A stretch of DNA of 64,000 nucleotides from Antarctobacter heliothermus (GCF_002237555.1 NZ_CP022540.1:2795001-2859000); one strand, 5' to 3'. Counted from the stretch's first letter, positions 54,162-62,847 are shown. The notes: a model not told the origin generated them from the sequence alone. Program-made: numbers and translations.

Positions 54162-55781
54162 ATGGCACGCGGAATTCTGTCTGGGGCAATTTGGGGTGTG
54201 GTGTTCTCTGGGGCGGGTCTGGCGGCGATTTCGCTGAACACGCCACTGCCAGAGCAGGGCGCACTGGTGCCGCCGCCTGTGAGCAATGTGGACAGCAGCC
54301 TTTTGGCGGATGGACCAGATCCGCAGCCTGAAATTGCCGCGCCGGAACCTGTGACGCCAGAACCCGAAGTACCAGAGCCAGAACCAGAACCAGAGCCAGA
54401 GCCAGAGACTCCCGACCCGTCAAAGCCGCGCGTGGTGGAAACGCCCGAGAGTGATCCGGCGGCCAAGCCCGACCTGTCCAAACCCGGTGTTCGGCCGCAA
54501 CCGGAAACCGGGGTGGACCGTCCGCTGGTGCCCGCAGGCACGGCGCCCGCGCCTGCCGACCCGGTGATTGCCGGGGCCGATACCGCGCCGCCGGTGCCGC
54601 CGCAGGTGGGCCTTGCGCCCGACGCGCCCGAAAGTGCCGCACCCGATGTGTCGGATGCGCCGCGGCTGGCAGGACAGGACAGGCCGGTTCTGCCCCCCGT
54701 GCAGGGAGCAGCCCCCGGCGCGCCGCGTCCCGAGGCGCAGCCGGTCATCGTCACCGGCCCGGCACAGCCCCCAGCCCCGGTGGTGCCGGATGTTGATCGT
54801 GCTCTGATCCCCGAAAGTGTTGATCCTGCCCCCATGCCGGACTCGCCCGATATCCCCTTTGCTCGCGAACCTGACCCGGTCGCGCCCACGCCTGAACCGG
54901 CCCCTGAACCGGTCGCCCCCGCGCCAGAGCCAGAGGTTGCAACCCCGGCGCCAGCACCGGCTCCCGGCGGCCCGGTCATCGGCAAACCCGCAACGTCCCT
55001 GTTTGATCGCACGCCGGATGTCGCTCCCGTCGTCGACCCGGAAGCCGATCCGGATCAGGCGCTGACAGCCCCCTCTGGTGCGCTGGCGGTTCTGTCCGAA
55101 GACAGCCCCTTGGTACGGTTCTCGGCCGCGGTGACCGTGCCCGACGGCGTGCCGCGCATGGCGGTGGTGCTGGTGGATGACGGCAGCGGGCCGTTGGGGC
55201 CGTCGGGTCTTAAGGCGTTCCCCTTTCCCGTCAGCTTTGCCATCTCGCCCGGCCATCCCGATGCGGTGGCAGCGGCACAAGGGTATCGCGATCTTGGGTT
55301 CGAGGTGCTGGTGCTGGGCGACATGCCCGAAGGGGCACAGGCCGCCGACGTCGAGGTGACGATGGAGGGGCTGATCCGCGCCATCCCCGAAGCGGTTGCC
55401 GTCCTGGAAGATCCTGACGGCAGCCTTCAGGACAGCCGCGAAGTGTCGTCGCAGGTGGCGGCCTTTCTAAGGGACAGCGGTCACGGTCTGATCGCGCAAC
55501 CCAAGGGGTTGAACACGGCGCAGAAACTGGCGCTCAAGGACGGTGTGCCCTCTGTCACCCTGTTCCGGGACTTTGACGGTGAAGGGCAGGATACCACTAT
55601 GATCCGCCGCACACTGGATCAGGCCGCGTTTCGGGCGCGGCAAGAGGACGGTGTGGTGATGATGGGGCGTCTGCGCGCTGATACGATCTCGGCGCTTGTG
55701 CTTTGGGGATTGCAGGACCGCAGCGACACGATTGCGTTAGTGCCGGTGTCCGTAGTGTTGGCCGAAACGCTCATCGACTAG
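54162..55781 (+). CDS. Divergent polysaccharide deacetylase family protein
   Basis: A 539-residue exported or anchored protein. N-terminal membrane segment (G-A-I-W-G-V-V-F-S-G-A-G-L-A-A-I), then a long Pro/Glu/Ala-rich linker (about 30-310) and a C-terminal divergent polysaccharide deacetylase (DUF610) domain (M-A-V-V-L-V-D-D-G-S-G-P-L-G...F-A-I-S-P-G-H-P-D-A...G-L-I-A-Q-P-K-G-L-N). Such proteins lie in the envelope, near EnvC/peptidase genes in some bacteria; activity unproved. The linker's codons hold a tandem hexamer repeat. Divergent from trpG. Confidence 0.88.
   Translation: MARGILSGAIWGVVFSGAGLAAISLNTPLPEQGALVPPPVSNVDSSLLADGPDPQPEIAAPEPVTPEPEVPEPEPEPEPEPETPDPSKPRVVETPESDPAAKPDLSKPGVRPQPETGVDRPLVPAGTAPAPADPVIAGADTAPPVPPQVGLAPDAPESAAPDVSDAPRLAGQDRPVLPPVQGAAPGAPRPEAQPVIVTGPAQPPAPVVPDVDRALIPESVDPAPMPDSPDIPFAREPDPVAPTPEPAPEPVAPAPEPEVATPAPAPAPGGPVIGKPATSLFDRTPDVAPVVDPEADPDQALTAPSGALAVLSEDSPLVRFSAAVTVPDGVPRMAVVLVDDGSGPLGPSGLKAFPFPVSFAISPGHPDAVAAAQGYRDLGFEVLVLGDMPEGAQAADVEVTMEGLIRAIPEAVAVLEDPDGSLQDSREVSSQVAAFLRDSGHGLIAQPKGLNTAQKLALKDGVPSVTLFRDFDGEGQDTTMIRRTLDQAAFRARQEDGVVMMGRLRADTISALVLWGLQDRSDTIALVPVSVVLAETLID
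54371..54406 (+). repeat. Six tandem hexamers encoding Pro-Glu
   Basis: Six copies of a (A/G)CCAGA hexamer in a row inside the linker of the polysaccharide deacetylase gene, encoding alternating Pro-Glu residues. Length changes here would stay in frame. Confidence 0.85.
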
Positions 55782-55803
55782 CGTCAACGCGGTTGCAAAC
55801 CCT

Positions 55804-56490
55804 TTAGAGGCTTTGCAGAGCCCCTGTTCCCGGTGCGCCCTGATGCGCCCAGCCTTCCAGCACGCGCGCCAGATCGCCATAGCCGGTAAACCGCCGTTCA
55901 AACGCCAGTCCCAGTCGCGCGGCCTGTGCTTCGGCCCGTGCTGTCAGATCCGGGTCATCGGTTTGCGCCAGATAGACCAGCTTTTCATAGTTGCCGAAAT
56001 ACATTTCAAGCAGTTGCGGATGGCGGTCGAGGCCAAGGGGCCGCCACACAAACGCGTCAAACTGACGGCTGAGAAAGTCGGTCAGATAGAATGACGTGAC
56101 CTCACCGCGCGATTCGAACTCGGCCAGCCCGTCGAAGAACGCGTAGCAATGCGGCCCCGGCACCATCTCAATGCCCATTTCGTCACAGGCGGCCTGCAAC
56201 AGCCCGCCGGTGCCGCAGTCGGCATAGACGACGCAGATCCGCGCGTAGTCGGCACGATGCGTATCGACCGCCGCGCGCACGGCATCGGTAATCTTTTCCG
56301 GGTGATTGTGCAGGATCGCGGGCAGACAGGCGAGATCCATGTGATCCCAACCGTTTAGGCGCACAAGGGCCAGAATCTCACGCGCCAGGGCACCGCAGGC
56401 CAGCAACAGCACGCGTCCCTGACCGGCAGGGCGCAGGCCCTGTGCGGTCAAATCGGCACCGGAGAGGTGTTCAGGTTCGGGTATCGTCAT
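55804..56490 (-). CDS. DUF1638 family protein
   Basis: A 228-residue soluble protein of the DUF1638 family (function unknown). Conserved cysteine-containing blocks are L-L-A-C-G-A-L-A-R-E-I, V-V-Y-A-D-C-G-T-G-G-L and V-P-G-P-H-C-Y-A-F-F, suggesting metal or corrinoid binding. In archaea the family is found near corrinoid methyltransferase genes; here a corrinoid protein gene lies 0.9 kb upstream on the same strand. Start at 56490 (MTIPEPEHLSG) inside the end of the small membrane protein gene; an ATG at 56499 (M-C-R) is possible. Confidence 0.82.
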   Translation of the reverse strand: MTIPEPEHLSGADLTAQGLRPAGQGRVLLLACGALAREILALVRLNGWDHMDLACLPAILHNHPEKITDAVRAAVDTHRADYARICVVYADCGTGGLLQAACDEMGIEMVPGPHCYAFFDGLAEFESRGEVTSFYLTDFLSRQFDAFVWRPLGLDRHPQLLEMYFGNYEKLVYLAQTDDPDLTARAEAQAARLGLAFERRFTGYGDLARVLEGWAHQGAPGTGALQSL

Positions 56491-56644
56491 GCGGCACATG
56501 TGCCATCGCCCAACGGGCCAAGAGGGCGACCGCGAGCAGTACGGGAATGACTGTCAGAACCCCGAAGAAAGACATGGCCCAGACCGTTACAGCCGCCGCT
56601 AGAAAAACGGCACACACGAGCAGGGCAAAGGACGTCACGGGCAT
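56471..56644 (-). CDS. Small two-helix membrane protein
   Basis: A 57-residue protein, MPVTSFALLVCAVFLAAAVT..., with two hydrophobic segments (about 5-27 and 28-47) and a polar tail (H-V-P-H-D-D-T-R-T). GGAAGGAGA is correctly spaced before the ATG at 56644. It overlaps the DUF1638 gene start by 20 bp, so the two are translationally linked. No family recognised. Confidence 0.7.
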   Translation of the reverse strand: MPVTSFALLVCAVFLAAAVTVWAMSFFGVLTVIPVLLAVALLARWAMAHVPHDDTRT

Positions 56645-56745
56645 CGGGGTCTCCTTCCGTACCTTTTAATATGGGCCAAAGGTGGAAAAAGAAAAAGCCC
56701 TTTTGCATCATCGTGATCGAGCGCTTATCTCGTTCTGACGCAAGG

Positions 56746-57084
56746 TCAGGCGGAATTCCGCGCCTGTTCCGGGGCCAGCCGCACAGCGGTGCCATAGGCG
56801 ACTATCTCTGACGCGCCTCTGGCAATCGTCGAGGTTTGGACCCGCATACAGACAATTGCATCGGCCCCAAGGGCCTGCGCCTCTGCCATCATCCGGTCCA
56901 GCGCCTGTTCACGCGCCCCCGCCATCAGCGAGGAATAGCCCGACAACTCGCCGCCAACGAGGGATTTCAGCGCCGCGACAATATCGGTGCCAACATGTTT
57001 GGCGCGCACAGTCGCGCCGCGCACAAGACCAAGGGATTCGGTCACGGGTCGGCCAGCAACGGTTTCGGTGGTCACGATCAGCAT
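56746..57084 (-). CDS. YbjQ family (UPF0145) protein
   Basis: A 112-residue protein of the YbjQ/UPF0145 heavy-metal-binding-type family, which forms pentameric assemblies in structures. Marks: T-T-E-T-V-A-G-R-P-V-T-E-S-L-G-L-V-R-G, S-L-V-G-G-E-L-S-G-Y-S-S-L-M, A-R-E-Q-A-L-D-R-M and A-L-G-A-D-A-I-V-C-M-R. Its start overlaps the stop of the next upstream small gene in a TGATG junction. Role unknown. Confidence 0.92.
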   Translation of the reverse strand: MLIVTTETVAGRPVTESLGLVRGATVRAKHVGTDIVAALKSLVGGELSGYSSLMAGAREQALDRMMAEAQALGADAIVCMRVQTSTIARGASEIVAYGTAVRLAPEQARNSA

Positions 57085-57299
57085 CAGTGGTTCATCCCGT
57101 CATAATGGTCTTCTTCGGCATTGCCGACGCGTTCGGCGATGACACGGTACAGGATATACCCCACCAGTGCGGCGGGCAGTAGGGCAAGCGCGGCAAATGG
57201 CACCTGAAACGCCGCCAGCAGCATCGCGGTCAGCCAAAAGGTCGCAACCATGCCCGCAATCACGCAGACCAAAATCAGCACAAGAGTTTCGAGTTTCAT
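57084..57299 (-). CDS. Small membrane protein
   Basis: A 71-residue protein with two membrane helices (L-E-T-L-V-L-I-L-V-C-V-I-A-G-M-V-A-T and F-A-A-L-A-L-L-P-A-A-L-V-G-Y-I-L) and an acidic/His-containing tail (E-E-D-H-Y-D-G-M-N-H). Immediately upstream of, and overlapping, the YbjQ gene by one base; likely co-translated. No family recognised. Confidence 0.75.
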   Translation of the reverse strand: MKLETLVLILVCVIAGMVATFWLTAMLLAAFQVPFAALALLPAALVGYILYRVIAERVGNAEEDHYDGMNH

Positions 57300-57370
57300 G
57301 GGATTGTCCCCCCGGTGACCAGATTAGCCCCGGGGAATGCCAAAGGAAAGCGGCGGAGGGGCAGGGGGCT

Positions 57371-58075
57371 TTAGCCCGCCGCCATCTGGTTGTGCTTGCG
57401 CGCGATGAACTTCTTGGCTGTTTCCACGGCAACGGCCGCGTCGCGGCAATAGGCGTCCGCACCGATGGCCTTGCCGAATTCCTCATTCAGCGGCGCGCCA
57501 CCCACCAGCACGATGTAATCGTCGCGGATGCCCTGTTCCTTCATCGTGTCGATGACGACCTTCATGTAAGGCATGGTGGTGGTCAGCAGTGCCGACATGC
57601 CAAGGATGTCCGGCTTATGCTCTGCCATCGCGCCAAGATAGGCGTCGACAGCGTTGTTGATGCCGAGATCGACAACCTCAAAACCCGCGCCCTCCATCAT
57701 CATGGCCACAAGGTTCTTGCCAATATCGTGGATGTCGCCCTTTACGGTGCCGATCACCATTGACCCCATGCGCGGCGCGCCGGTTTCGGCCAGCAGCGGC
57801 TTGAGGATGGACATGCCGCCCTTCATCGCGTTGGCGGCCAGCAGCACCTCGGGGACAAAGAGAATACCGTCGCGGAAATCATTGCCGACGATGGTCATGC
57901 CCCCGACAAGCGCCTCTGTCAGGACGCGGTAGGGTGCCCAGCCGCGCTCCAGCAGGATGTTGACCGCTTCCATGATCTCTTCTCTGAGACCATCGTAGAG
58001 GTCGTCGAACATCTGTTGGACCAGTTCCTCATCGTCCAGTTCAGAAAGGATGATGTCGTCTTCTTCGTCGGACAT
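57371..58075 (-). CDS. Corrinoid (B12-binding) protein, part of split methionine synthase
   Basis: A 234-residue protein: an acidic N-terminus, a B12-binding cap of four helices (about 25-95; L-V-G-G-M-T-I-V-G-N-D-F-R-D-G) and a B12-binding Rossmann domain with D114-x-H116-x2-G in K-G-D-I-H-D-I-G-K-N, plus S-A-L-L-T-T-T-M and V-G-G-A-P-L-N. This is the layout of the cobalamin module of MetH and of MtaC-like corrinoid proteins. With the homocysteine methyltransferase gene 1.4 kb away it fits the split methionine synthase described in Roseobacters. Start at 58075 (MSDEEDDIIL); the frame is open upstream to 58303. Confidence 0.9.
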   Translation of the reverse strand: MSDEEDDIILSELDDEELVQQMFDDLYDGLREEIMEAVNILLERGWAPYRVLTEALVGGMTIVGNDFRDGILFVPEVLLAANAMKGGMSILKPLLAETGAPRMGSMVIGTVKGDIHDIGKNLVAMMMEGAGFEVVDLGINNAVDAYLGAMAEHKPDILGMSALLTTTMPYMKVVIDTMKEQGIRDDYIVLVGGAPLNEEFGKAIGADAYCRDAAVAVETAKKFIARKHNQMAAG

Positions 58076-58112
58076 GACGTGATTCCCTTGCTTTGACATG
58101 TCGGAACATGCC

Positions 58113-58140
58113 GTCGTTTCAACGACTATTCGTCGTTTTT
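58113..58140 (+). promoter_or_regulatory. Attenuator-like alternative hairpins upstream of the radical SAM gene
   Basis: GTCGTT (58113), AACGAC (58121) and GTCGTT (58132) allow two exclusive hairpins; the second (AACGAC-TATTC-GTCGTT) is followed by a T run like a terminator. Stems are short (5-6 bp). Lies 110 bp before the plus-strand radical SAM gene. Confidence 0.3.
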
Positions 58141-58221
58141 GTTGAGATTCAATTGGTGGATTGCGACATTGAACGCAGCAGGACCGACCTTGCGTGCCCG
58201 ACGGCGACTTAACTTGCGGAT

Positions 58222-58236
58222 GTTCTTGGTACGTTC
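58222..58236 (+). promoter_or_regulatory. LexA box upstream of the PA0069-type radical SAM gene
   Basis: GTTC-ttggtac-GTTC, an exact match to the alphaproteobacterial SOS box, ending 12 bp before the radical SAM start codon. Together with the box at lexA it predicts DNA-damage induction of this gene. Confidence 0.75.
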
Positions 58237-58248
58237 TATGTTTCGGGC

Positions 58249-59334
58249 ATGTCCTTGCCCAACCGCCCTGTCGACCCCGCCTTGGCCCGTGGCCGGGCCG
58301 CACTCAGCCGTGAGTGTGGCCGCTATGAACGCTTGCGGCGGGAGGATGTTCACGACGGGTGGGACATGCCTGAAGAAGGCACAGTGTTCCGCACCGAGGT
58401 CAGCGATGAGGTGCCGCGCTCTGTCATCAGCTACGTCCGCTCGCCGGATCTGCCCTTTGACCGATCGCTCAATCCGTATCGCGGGTGTGAGCACGGGTGC
58501 ATCTATTGTTTCGCCCGCCCGACACATGCCTGGCTGGGCCTGTCGCCGGGTCTGGATTTTGAGACACGGCTGGTGGCACGGCCCACAGCGCCGCAGGTCT
58601 TGGCGCGGGAACTGCGGGCGAGGAAATACAGCGTCGCGCCGCTGGCCATCGGCACCAACACCGATCCCTACCAGCCGATCGAACGGGATCGTGGCATCAT
58701 GCGCGCCTGTCTGGAGGTGCTGCGCGATTTCCGCCACCCGGTTGCCATCGTGACCAAGGGCGCGCTGATCGAACGCGATATTGATATTCTGTCCGATATG
58801 GCGGCTCAGGGCCTTGCGCGCGTCGGGATTTCCGTCACCACGTTGGATGAGGCTCTGTCGCGCCGCATGGAACCGCGCGCGCCGGGGCCAAAGCGCCGTT
58901 TGCAGGTGATCCGCAGGCTGGTTGATGCCGGGGTGCCGGTGCGCATCATGGCCTCGCCCATGGTGCCGGCACTGACCGACCCGGAACTGGAGACGATCCT
59001 GACAGCGGGCGCCGAGGCCGGGGCGACCTCTGCCAGCTGGATCATGCTGCGCCTTCCGCTGGAGGTGGCGGAGCTGTGGCAGAACTGGCTGGAGACGCAT
59101 TACCCGGACCGCGCGGCACGCATCATGAACCACCTGCGCGACATGCACGGCGGAGAGGTCTATTCCTCCAAGTGGTTCGCGCGGATGCGCGGCGAGGGGC
59201 CGTATGCCGATCTGCTGGCGGCCCGGTTCAAACGTGCCGCGCGGCGTCTGGGGCTGGACCGCGATCAGCCGCCCCTGCGCCGTGACCTGTTCTGCCCGCC
59301 GCCGCAAAAAGGCGACCAGCTCGACCTGTTCTAG
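58249..59334 (+). CDS. PA0069 family radical SAM protein
   Basis: A 361-residue radical SAM enzyme. The [4Fe-4S] motif is C-E-H-G-C-I-Y-C-F-A-R-P (about 80-91), followed by G-T-N-T-D-P-Y-Q-P-I-E, and the C-terminus ends in a short D-L-F-x-P-P-P...L-D-L-F. Proteins of this family are related to spore photoproduct lyase (SplB) and are often annotated as DNA repair photolyases; the reaction is not proved. The LexA box next to the start supports a DNA-repair role. ATG at 58249; divergent from the corrinoid gene. Confidence 0.92.
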   Translation: MSLPNRPVDPALARGRAALSRECGRYERLRREDVHDGWDMPEEGTVFRTEVSDEVPRSVISYVRSPDLPFDRSLNPYRGCEHGCIYCFARPTHAWLGLSPGLDFETRLVARPTAPQVLARELRARKYSVAPLAIGTNTDPYQPIERDRGIMRACLEVLRDFRHPVAIVTKGALIERDIDILSDMAAQGLARVGISVTTLDEALSRRMEPRAPGPKRRLQVIRRLVDAGVPVRIMASPMVPALTDPELETILTAGAEAGATSASWIMLRLPLEVAELWQNWLETHYPDRAARIMNHLRDMHGGEVYSSKWFARMRGEGPYADLLAARFKRAARRLGLDRDQPPLRRDLFCPPPQKGDQLDLF

Positions 59335-59419
59335 GCCGGGATCTGGGTGGTGCCATTCGATTTGCGAGGTCAGGGTCATATGGGGCCGTTTTGTGGGTTC
59401 CAAAGTCAGCGTGTCAGGT

Positions 59420-59446
59420 CCGGCGCGATCACCGCGCCGGTTCTTT
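59420..59446 (+). terminator. Possible terminator after the radical SAM gene
   Basis: CCGGCGCG / CGCGCCGG stem with an ATCAC loop, followed by TTCTTTC on the plus strand. The tail is a mixed pyrimidine run, so termination is plausible but not certain. Confidence 0.4.
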
Positions 59447-59496
59447 CAGGAAATTGGCGTGCGCTTGTCCCCCCGCATCTCACGCGGGGAGGCGCG

Positions 59497-60513
59497 TCAC
59501 GAGGTCCGCCGACGCTTGTTCTTGCGCTCGCGGGTGGGGCCTTCGCCGTCGGTGCCGTCGCTCTCGGAGGAAAACCCGCCAAGCGTTTCGGTGATCTGTT
59601 CCAGCGTCGGGCGCGGTCCCGGCTCATGGGTTTCCAGAGCCGCGCGCATCGCGCTGAGGTGATTGGGCATGGTGCCACAGCAGCCGCCGATGATCCGCGC
59701 GCCAGAGTTGCGCGCCATCAGCGCGTATTCAGCCATCAGTGCGGGCGTGCCGTCATAGTGGATGTGCCCCTCGTGGTATTTCGGGATGCCGGCGTTGCCC
59801 TTGGCGATGATCGGCCGTTCAGTGCCTTGCGCGACAAAACCCAAGACCGTCCGCAACAGGTCTGATGCGCCGACGCCGCAGTTCGCGCCAAACCCGATTG
59901 GTGGGTTTGGCAACTCCTCGACCATCTTGACCATTCCGGCCGACGTCATGCCCATCATGGTGCGCCCGGCGGTGTCGAAACTCATGGTGCCGCACCACGG
60001 CATTCCGGCGTTGGCAAAGGCTTCGGCGGCGGCCATGTATTCTTCGGGGGCTGAAATCGTTTCGACCCAAAGGACATCCGCGCCACCGTCTTTCAGGCCG
60101 TTGGCGGTTTCTTCGAACATTTCGACCGCGCGTTCATGGCTAAGCGATCCTGCCGCGCCCATGATTTCACCCGTGGGACCGACAGACCCGGCCACGATCA
60201 CCTCACGCCCCGAGGCGTCGGCAATTTCACGGCCCAGTTCGGCGGCCAGCTTGGACAGCTCATAGGCGCGGTGCCCGGCGTCGTGCAATTTCAGGCGTGA
60301 GGCATTGGCCCCAAAGGAGTTGGTCAGGAACAGGTCCGACCCCGCGTCGACCGCGCCGCGATACAGCGCGCGGATCTTGTCCGGTTCGTCTTCGTTCCAG
60401 AATTCCGGTGCATCCCCGGATTGCAGGCCCATGTTGAACAGATTGGTGCCTGTGGCCCCGTCCGCCAACAGCCAGTCGCGCTGGGATAGGGCTCGGGTGA
60501 GTGCGTCGGTCAT
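59497..60513 (-). CDS. Homocysteine S-methyltransferase component (betaine-homocysteine methyltransferase-like)
   Basis: A 338-residue TIM-barrel methyltransferase of the Pfam S-methyl_trans family. The zinc ligands are Cys212 (G-A-N-C-G-V-G) and Cys278-Cys279 (G-G-C-C-G-T), and the N-terminus has D-G-A-T-G-T-N-L and N-S-F-G-A-N. Usually annotated betaine-homocysteine methyltransferase; in Roseobacters such a gene acts as the homocysteine-binding part of a three-piece methionine synthase, which the adjacent corrinoid protein supports. The C-terminal 35 residues are charged and low-complexity. The pterin-binding component is not in the window. Confidence 0.9.
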   Translation of the reverse strand: MTDALTRALSQRDWLLADGATGTNLFNMGLQSGDAPEFWNEDEPDKIRALYRGAVDAGSDLFLTNSFGANASRLKLHDAGHRAYELSKLAAELGREIADASGREVIVAGSVGPTGEIMGAAGSLSHERAVEMFEETANGLKDGGADVLWVETISAPEEYMAAAEAFANAGMPWCGTMSFDTAGRTMMGMTSAGMVKMVEELPNPPIGFGANCGVGASDLLRTVLGFVAQGTERPIIAKGNAGIPKYHEGHIHYDGTPALMAEYALMARNSGARIIGGCCGTMPNHLSAMRAALETHEPGPRPTLEQITETLGGFSSESDGTDGEGPTRERKNKRRRTS

Positions 60514-60574
60514 GTCTGTGGCCTTTCCGGAGGTCGTTGCCCGCGTGTTTCACAAGCGGAAGAAGAGAGCAAAT

Positions 60575-60598
60575 TCATAATGATCATGATTGTCATGA
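60575..60598. promoter_or_regulatory. AT-rich palindromic region upstream of the methyltransferase gene
   Basis: TCATAATGATCATGATTGTCATGA contains overlapping TGATCA and ATCATGAT palindromes between TCAT and ATGA ends. It is placed 62-85 bp before the start codon, where an operator for a methionine regulator would be expected. No known motif is matched with certainty. The longest run quoted is the repeat core only. Confidence 0.3.
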
Positions 60599-60637
60599 GG
60601 GGAGTCGCAAGTGCATTCCTGTGGCGCGCGCATTGGG

Positions 60638-61288
60638 TCAAGTCAAAAACGCCGTCGGCAGCCTGTCATTTAAGCCAAACACAGTCGCCAAAGACCAGAT
60701 CGCGGCACGCGGAATATTGACGGCCCATGACGCGGTTTCGCGCAAGATGACACCGGCCTTCGATCCGGGGTCGCGGCCCGGTCTCTGGCTAGCGCAGACA
60801 TCACCGGGCCGCCCGCCCCAGACAAACGACGCCGAAGCGCGCCATGCGTGATAGGGTTCAGTGACCAGCAACAGGCGTGCGTCCTGTGGCAGGTCAGGCC
60901 GGGAGAACAGCACGTTCTGCAAGGTCGACAAAGAGCGCGTCTCTAACGTCATCGCAGTGTCCGGGATGCCCTTGGCGCGGGCAATCTCAGCCATGCCAAT
61001 TGCGCTGCTCTTGTGGGTGCGCGGATCACCACCGCCGGTAAGGTGCAGTTGTGGGACGATACCTTGGGTGTAGAGGAACACGCCGGTATGTATCCGACCT
61101 GTCTCATGTTCCAGAACATGGGCTTCGCCCTCTCTGCCGCCGCCCAGAATGACGCCAATGTCATAGGTTTGAGCGACGACCCAACAGTCCCGCGTCAGCA
61201 GACTGGACCCAATCACCAAGGCCAGACAAAACGCCGTGTAATAGCCAAGTGCCCGAAGACCCCAGAACAGGCCGCGCCTTATTCCCAT
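60638..61288 (-). CDS. YdcF family (DUF218) protein
   Basis: A 216-residue protein with one N-terminal membrane anchor and a DUF218 (SanA/YdcF) domain: [21 protein letters not shown], and [11 protein letters not shown]. The family has a Rossmann-like fold and is linked with envelope barrier function or SAM binding; activity unknown. Its start overlaps the guaA stop by ten bases, so it is co-transcribed with guaA. Confidence 0.88.
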   Translation of the reverse strand: MGIRRGLFWGLRALGYYTAFCLALVIGSSLLTRDCWVVAQTYDIGVILGGGREGEAHVLEHETGRIHTGVFLYTQGIVPQLHLTGGGDPRTHKSSAIGMAEIARAKGIPDTAMTLETRSLSTLQNVLFSRPDLPQDARLLLVTEPYHAWRASASFVWGGRPGDVCASQRPGRDPGSKAGVILRETASWAVNIPRAAIWSLATVFGLNDRLPTAFLT

Positions 61289-62847
61289 TCAATCGTGCCG
61301 GGGGGTTTGGAGGTCACGTCATAGGTGACGCGGTTGATGCCCTTGACCTCGTTGATGATGCGGGTCGCAGTTTCACCGAGGAATTCATGGCTGAACGGGT
61401 AGTAGTCCGCTGTCATGCCGTCGACCGATGTCACCGCGCGCAGGGCGCAGGCAAAGTCATAGGTGCGACCGTCGCCCATCACACCCACGGTGCGCACCGG
61501 CAGGATGGCCACAAAGGCCTGCCAAATGTCGTCATACAGCCCGTGTTTGCGGATCTGGTCGATATAGACCGCATCTGCCTTGCGCAGGATCTCCAGCTTT
61601 TCGCGGGTGATCTCTCCGGGGCAGCGGATCGCAAGACCCGGTCCGGGGAAGGGGTGACGGCCGATGAAACTGGCAGGCAAGCCCAACTCATGCCCCAGCG
61701 CGCGCACCTCATCCTTGAACAACTCGCGCAGCGGTTCGACCAGTGTCAGCCCCATCTTTTCCGGCAAGCCGCCGACGTTGTGGTGCGATTTGATCGTCAC
61801 CGAAGGCCCACCGCTAAACGACACCGACTCGATCACATCCGGGTACAATGTCCCTTGAGCAAGGAAACGCGCGCCCTCAATCCCGTCGGCGTATTTCTGG
61901 AACACGTCAATAAACAGCTTGCCGATGATCTTGCGCTTGGTCTCGGGGTCGGACACGCCATCCAATTCGCCGAGGAACAGTTCCTGTTCCTCGGCGTGGA
62001 TAACATGCAGGTTCATGTGGTCGCGGAACATACCCACGACTTCTTCTGCCTCGTTCAGGCGCAGCAACCCGTGATCGACAAAGACGCAGGTCAGTTGATC
62101 GCCAACGGCCTCATGAATCAGTGCGGCGGCGACCGAGGAATCGACCCCGCCGGAGAGTGCGCAGATGACTTTCGCATCGCCCACCTGTTCGCGGATCTTT
62201 TGCACCGCTTCTTCGCGGTAGGCGTTCATGGTCCAGTCGCCCTTGAAGCCTGCGGCACGCACAAAGTTCTCATATAGCGTGGCACCGTTGGGGGTGTGAT
62301 GCACCTCCGGGTGGAACTGTACTGCGTAGAACTGACGCGCGGGATCGCCCGTGATGGCAAAGGGCGCACCCGGCGAGGTGCCGAACACCTCAAACCCCGG
62401 TGCGATTTCCGAGACGTGGTCGCCGTGGCTCATCCAGACCTGCTCGCGCCCGGTGCCGTCCATGAACCAGCCGGTCAGCATGTCCAGACGTTGATCGGCG
62501 GGCTGCACATAGGCGCGTCCAAACTCGGACGTGCCCTCACCGGCGACAACCTTGCCGCCCAAATCCTGCATCATGACCTGCTGGCCATAGCAGATGCCCA
62601 GAATCGGTACGCCCAGATCATAGACGGTGCGCGGCGGGCGCGGACTGCCCTCTCGCGTTACCGAATCGGGCCCGCCCGAGAAGATCACCGCCTTCGGAGC
62701 GAAATCGCTCAGAAAATCGTCGGTGACGTTCTGGTAAGGGTGGATTTCACAATAGACATTCAGCTCACGCAGGCGGCGCGCAATCAGCTGCGTTACCTGG
62801 CTGCCAAAGTCGATGATAAGGAGGCGGTCATGCTGGATCTCGGTCAT
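61279..62847 (-). CDS. guaA: GMP synthase (glutamine-hydrolysing)
   Basis: Makes GMP from XMP, glutamine and ATP. 522 residues. Class I glutaminase Cys86 in [19 protein letters not shown]-pyrophosphatase loop S-G-G-V-D-S-S (about 231-237), and the C-terminal dimerisation domain (P-P-G-T-I-E-W-E end). The ATG at 62847 has GGAAGG before it; the frame is open to 62874 with other ATGs. YdcF gene overlaps its 3' end. Confidence 0.97.
   Translation of the reverse strand: MTEIQHDRLLIIDFGSQVTQLIARRLRELNVYCEIHPYQNVTDDFLSDFAPKAVIFSGGPDSVTREGSPRPPRTVYDLGVPILGICYGQQVMMQDLGGKVVAGEGTSEFGRAYVQPADQRLDMLTGWFMDGTGREQVWMSHGDHVSEIAPGFEVFGTSPGAPFAITGDPARQFYAVQFHPEVHHTPNGATLYENFVRAAGFKGDWTMNAYREEAVQKIREQVGDAKVICALSGGVDSSVAAALIHEAVGDQLTCVFVDHGLLRLNEAEEVVGMFRDHMNLHVIHAEEQELFLGELDGVSDPETKRKIIGKLFIDVFQKYADGIEGARFLAQGTLYPDVIESVSFSGGPSVTIKSHHNVGGLPEKMGLTLVEPLRELFKDEVRALGHELGLPASFIGRHPFPGPGLAIRCPGEITREKLEILRKADAVYIDQIRKHGLYDDIWQAFVAILPVRTVGVMGDGRTYDFACALRAVTSVDGMTADYYPFSHEFLGETATRIINEVKGINRVTYDVTSKPPGTIEWE

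Noticed and set aside
60514..60600. Possible SAM or SAH riboswitch in the methyltransferase leader
   Set aside because: Hairpins are present but conserved sequence blocks of SAM-II, SAM/SAH or SAH riboswitches were not found.
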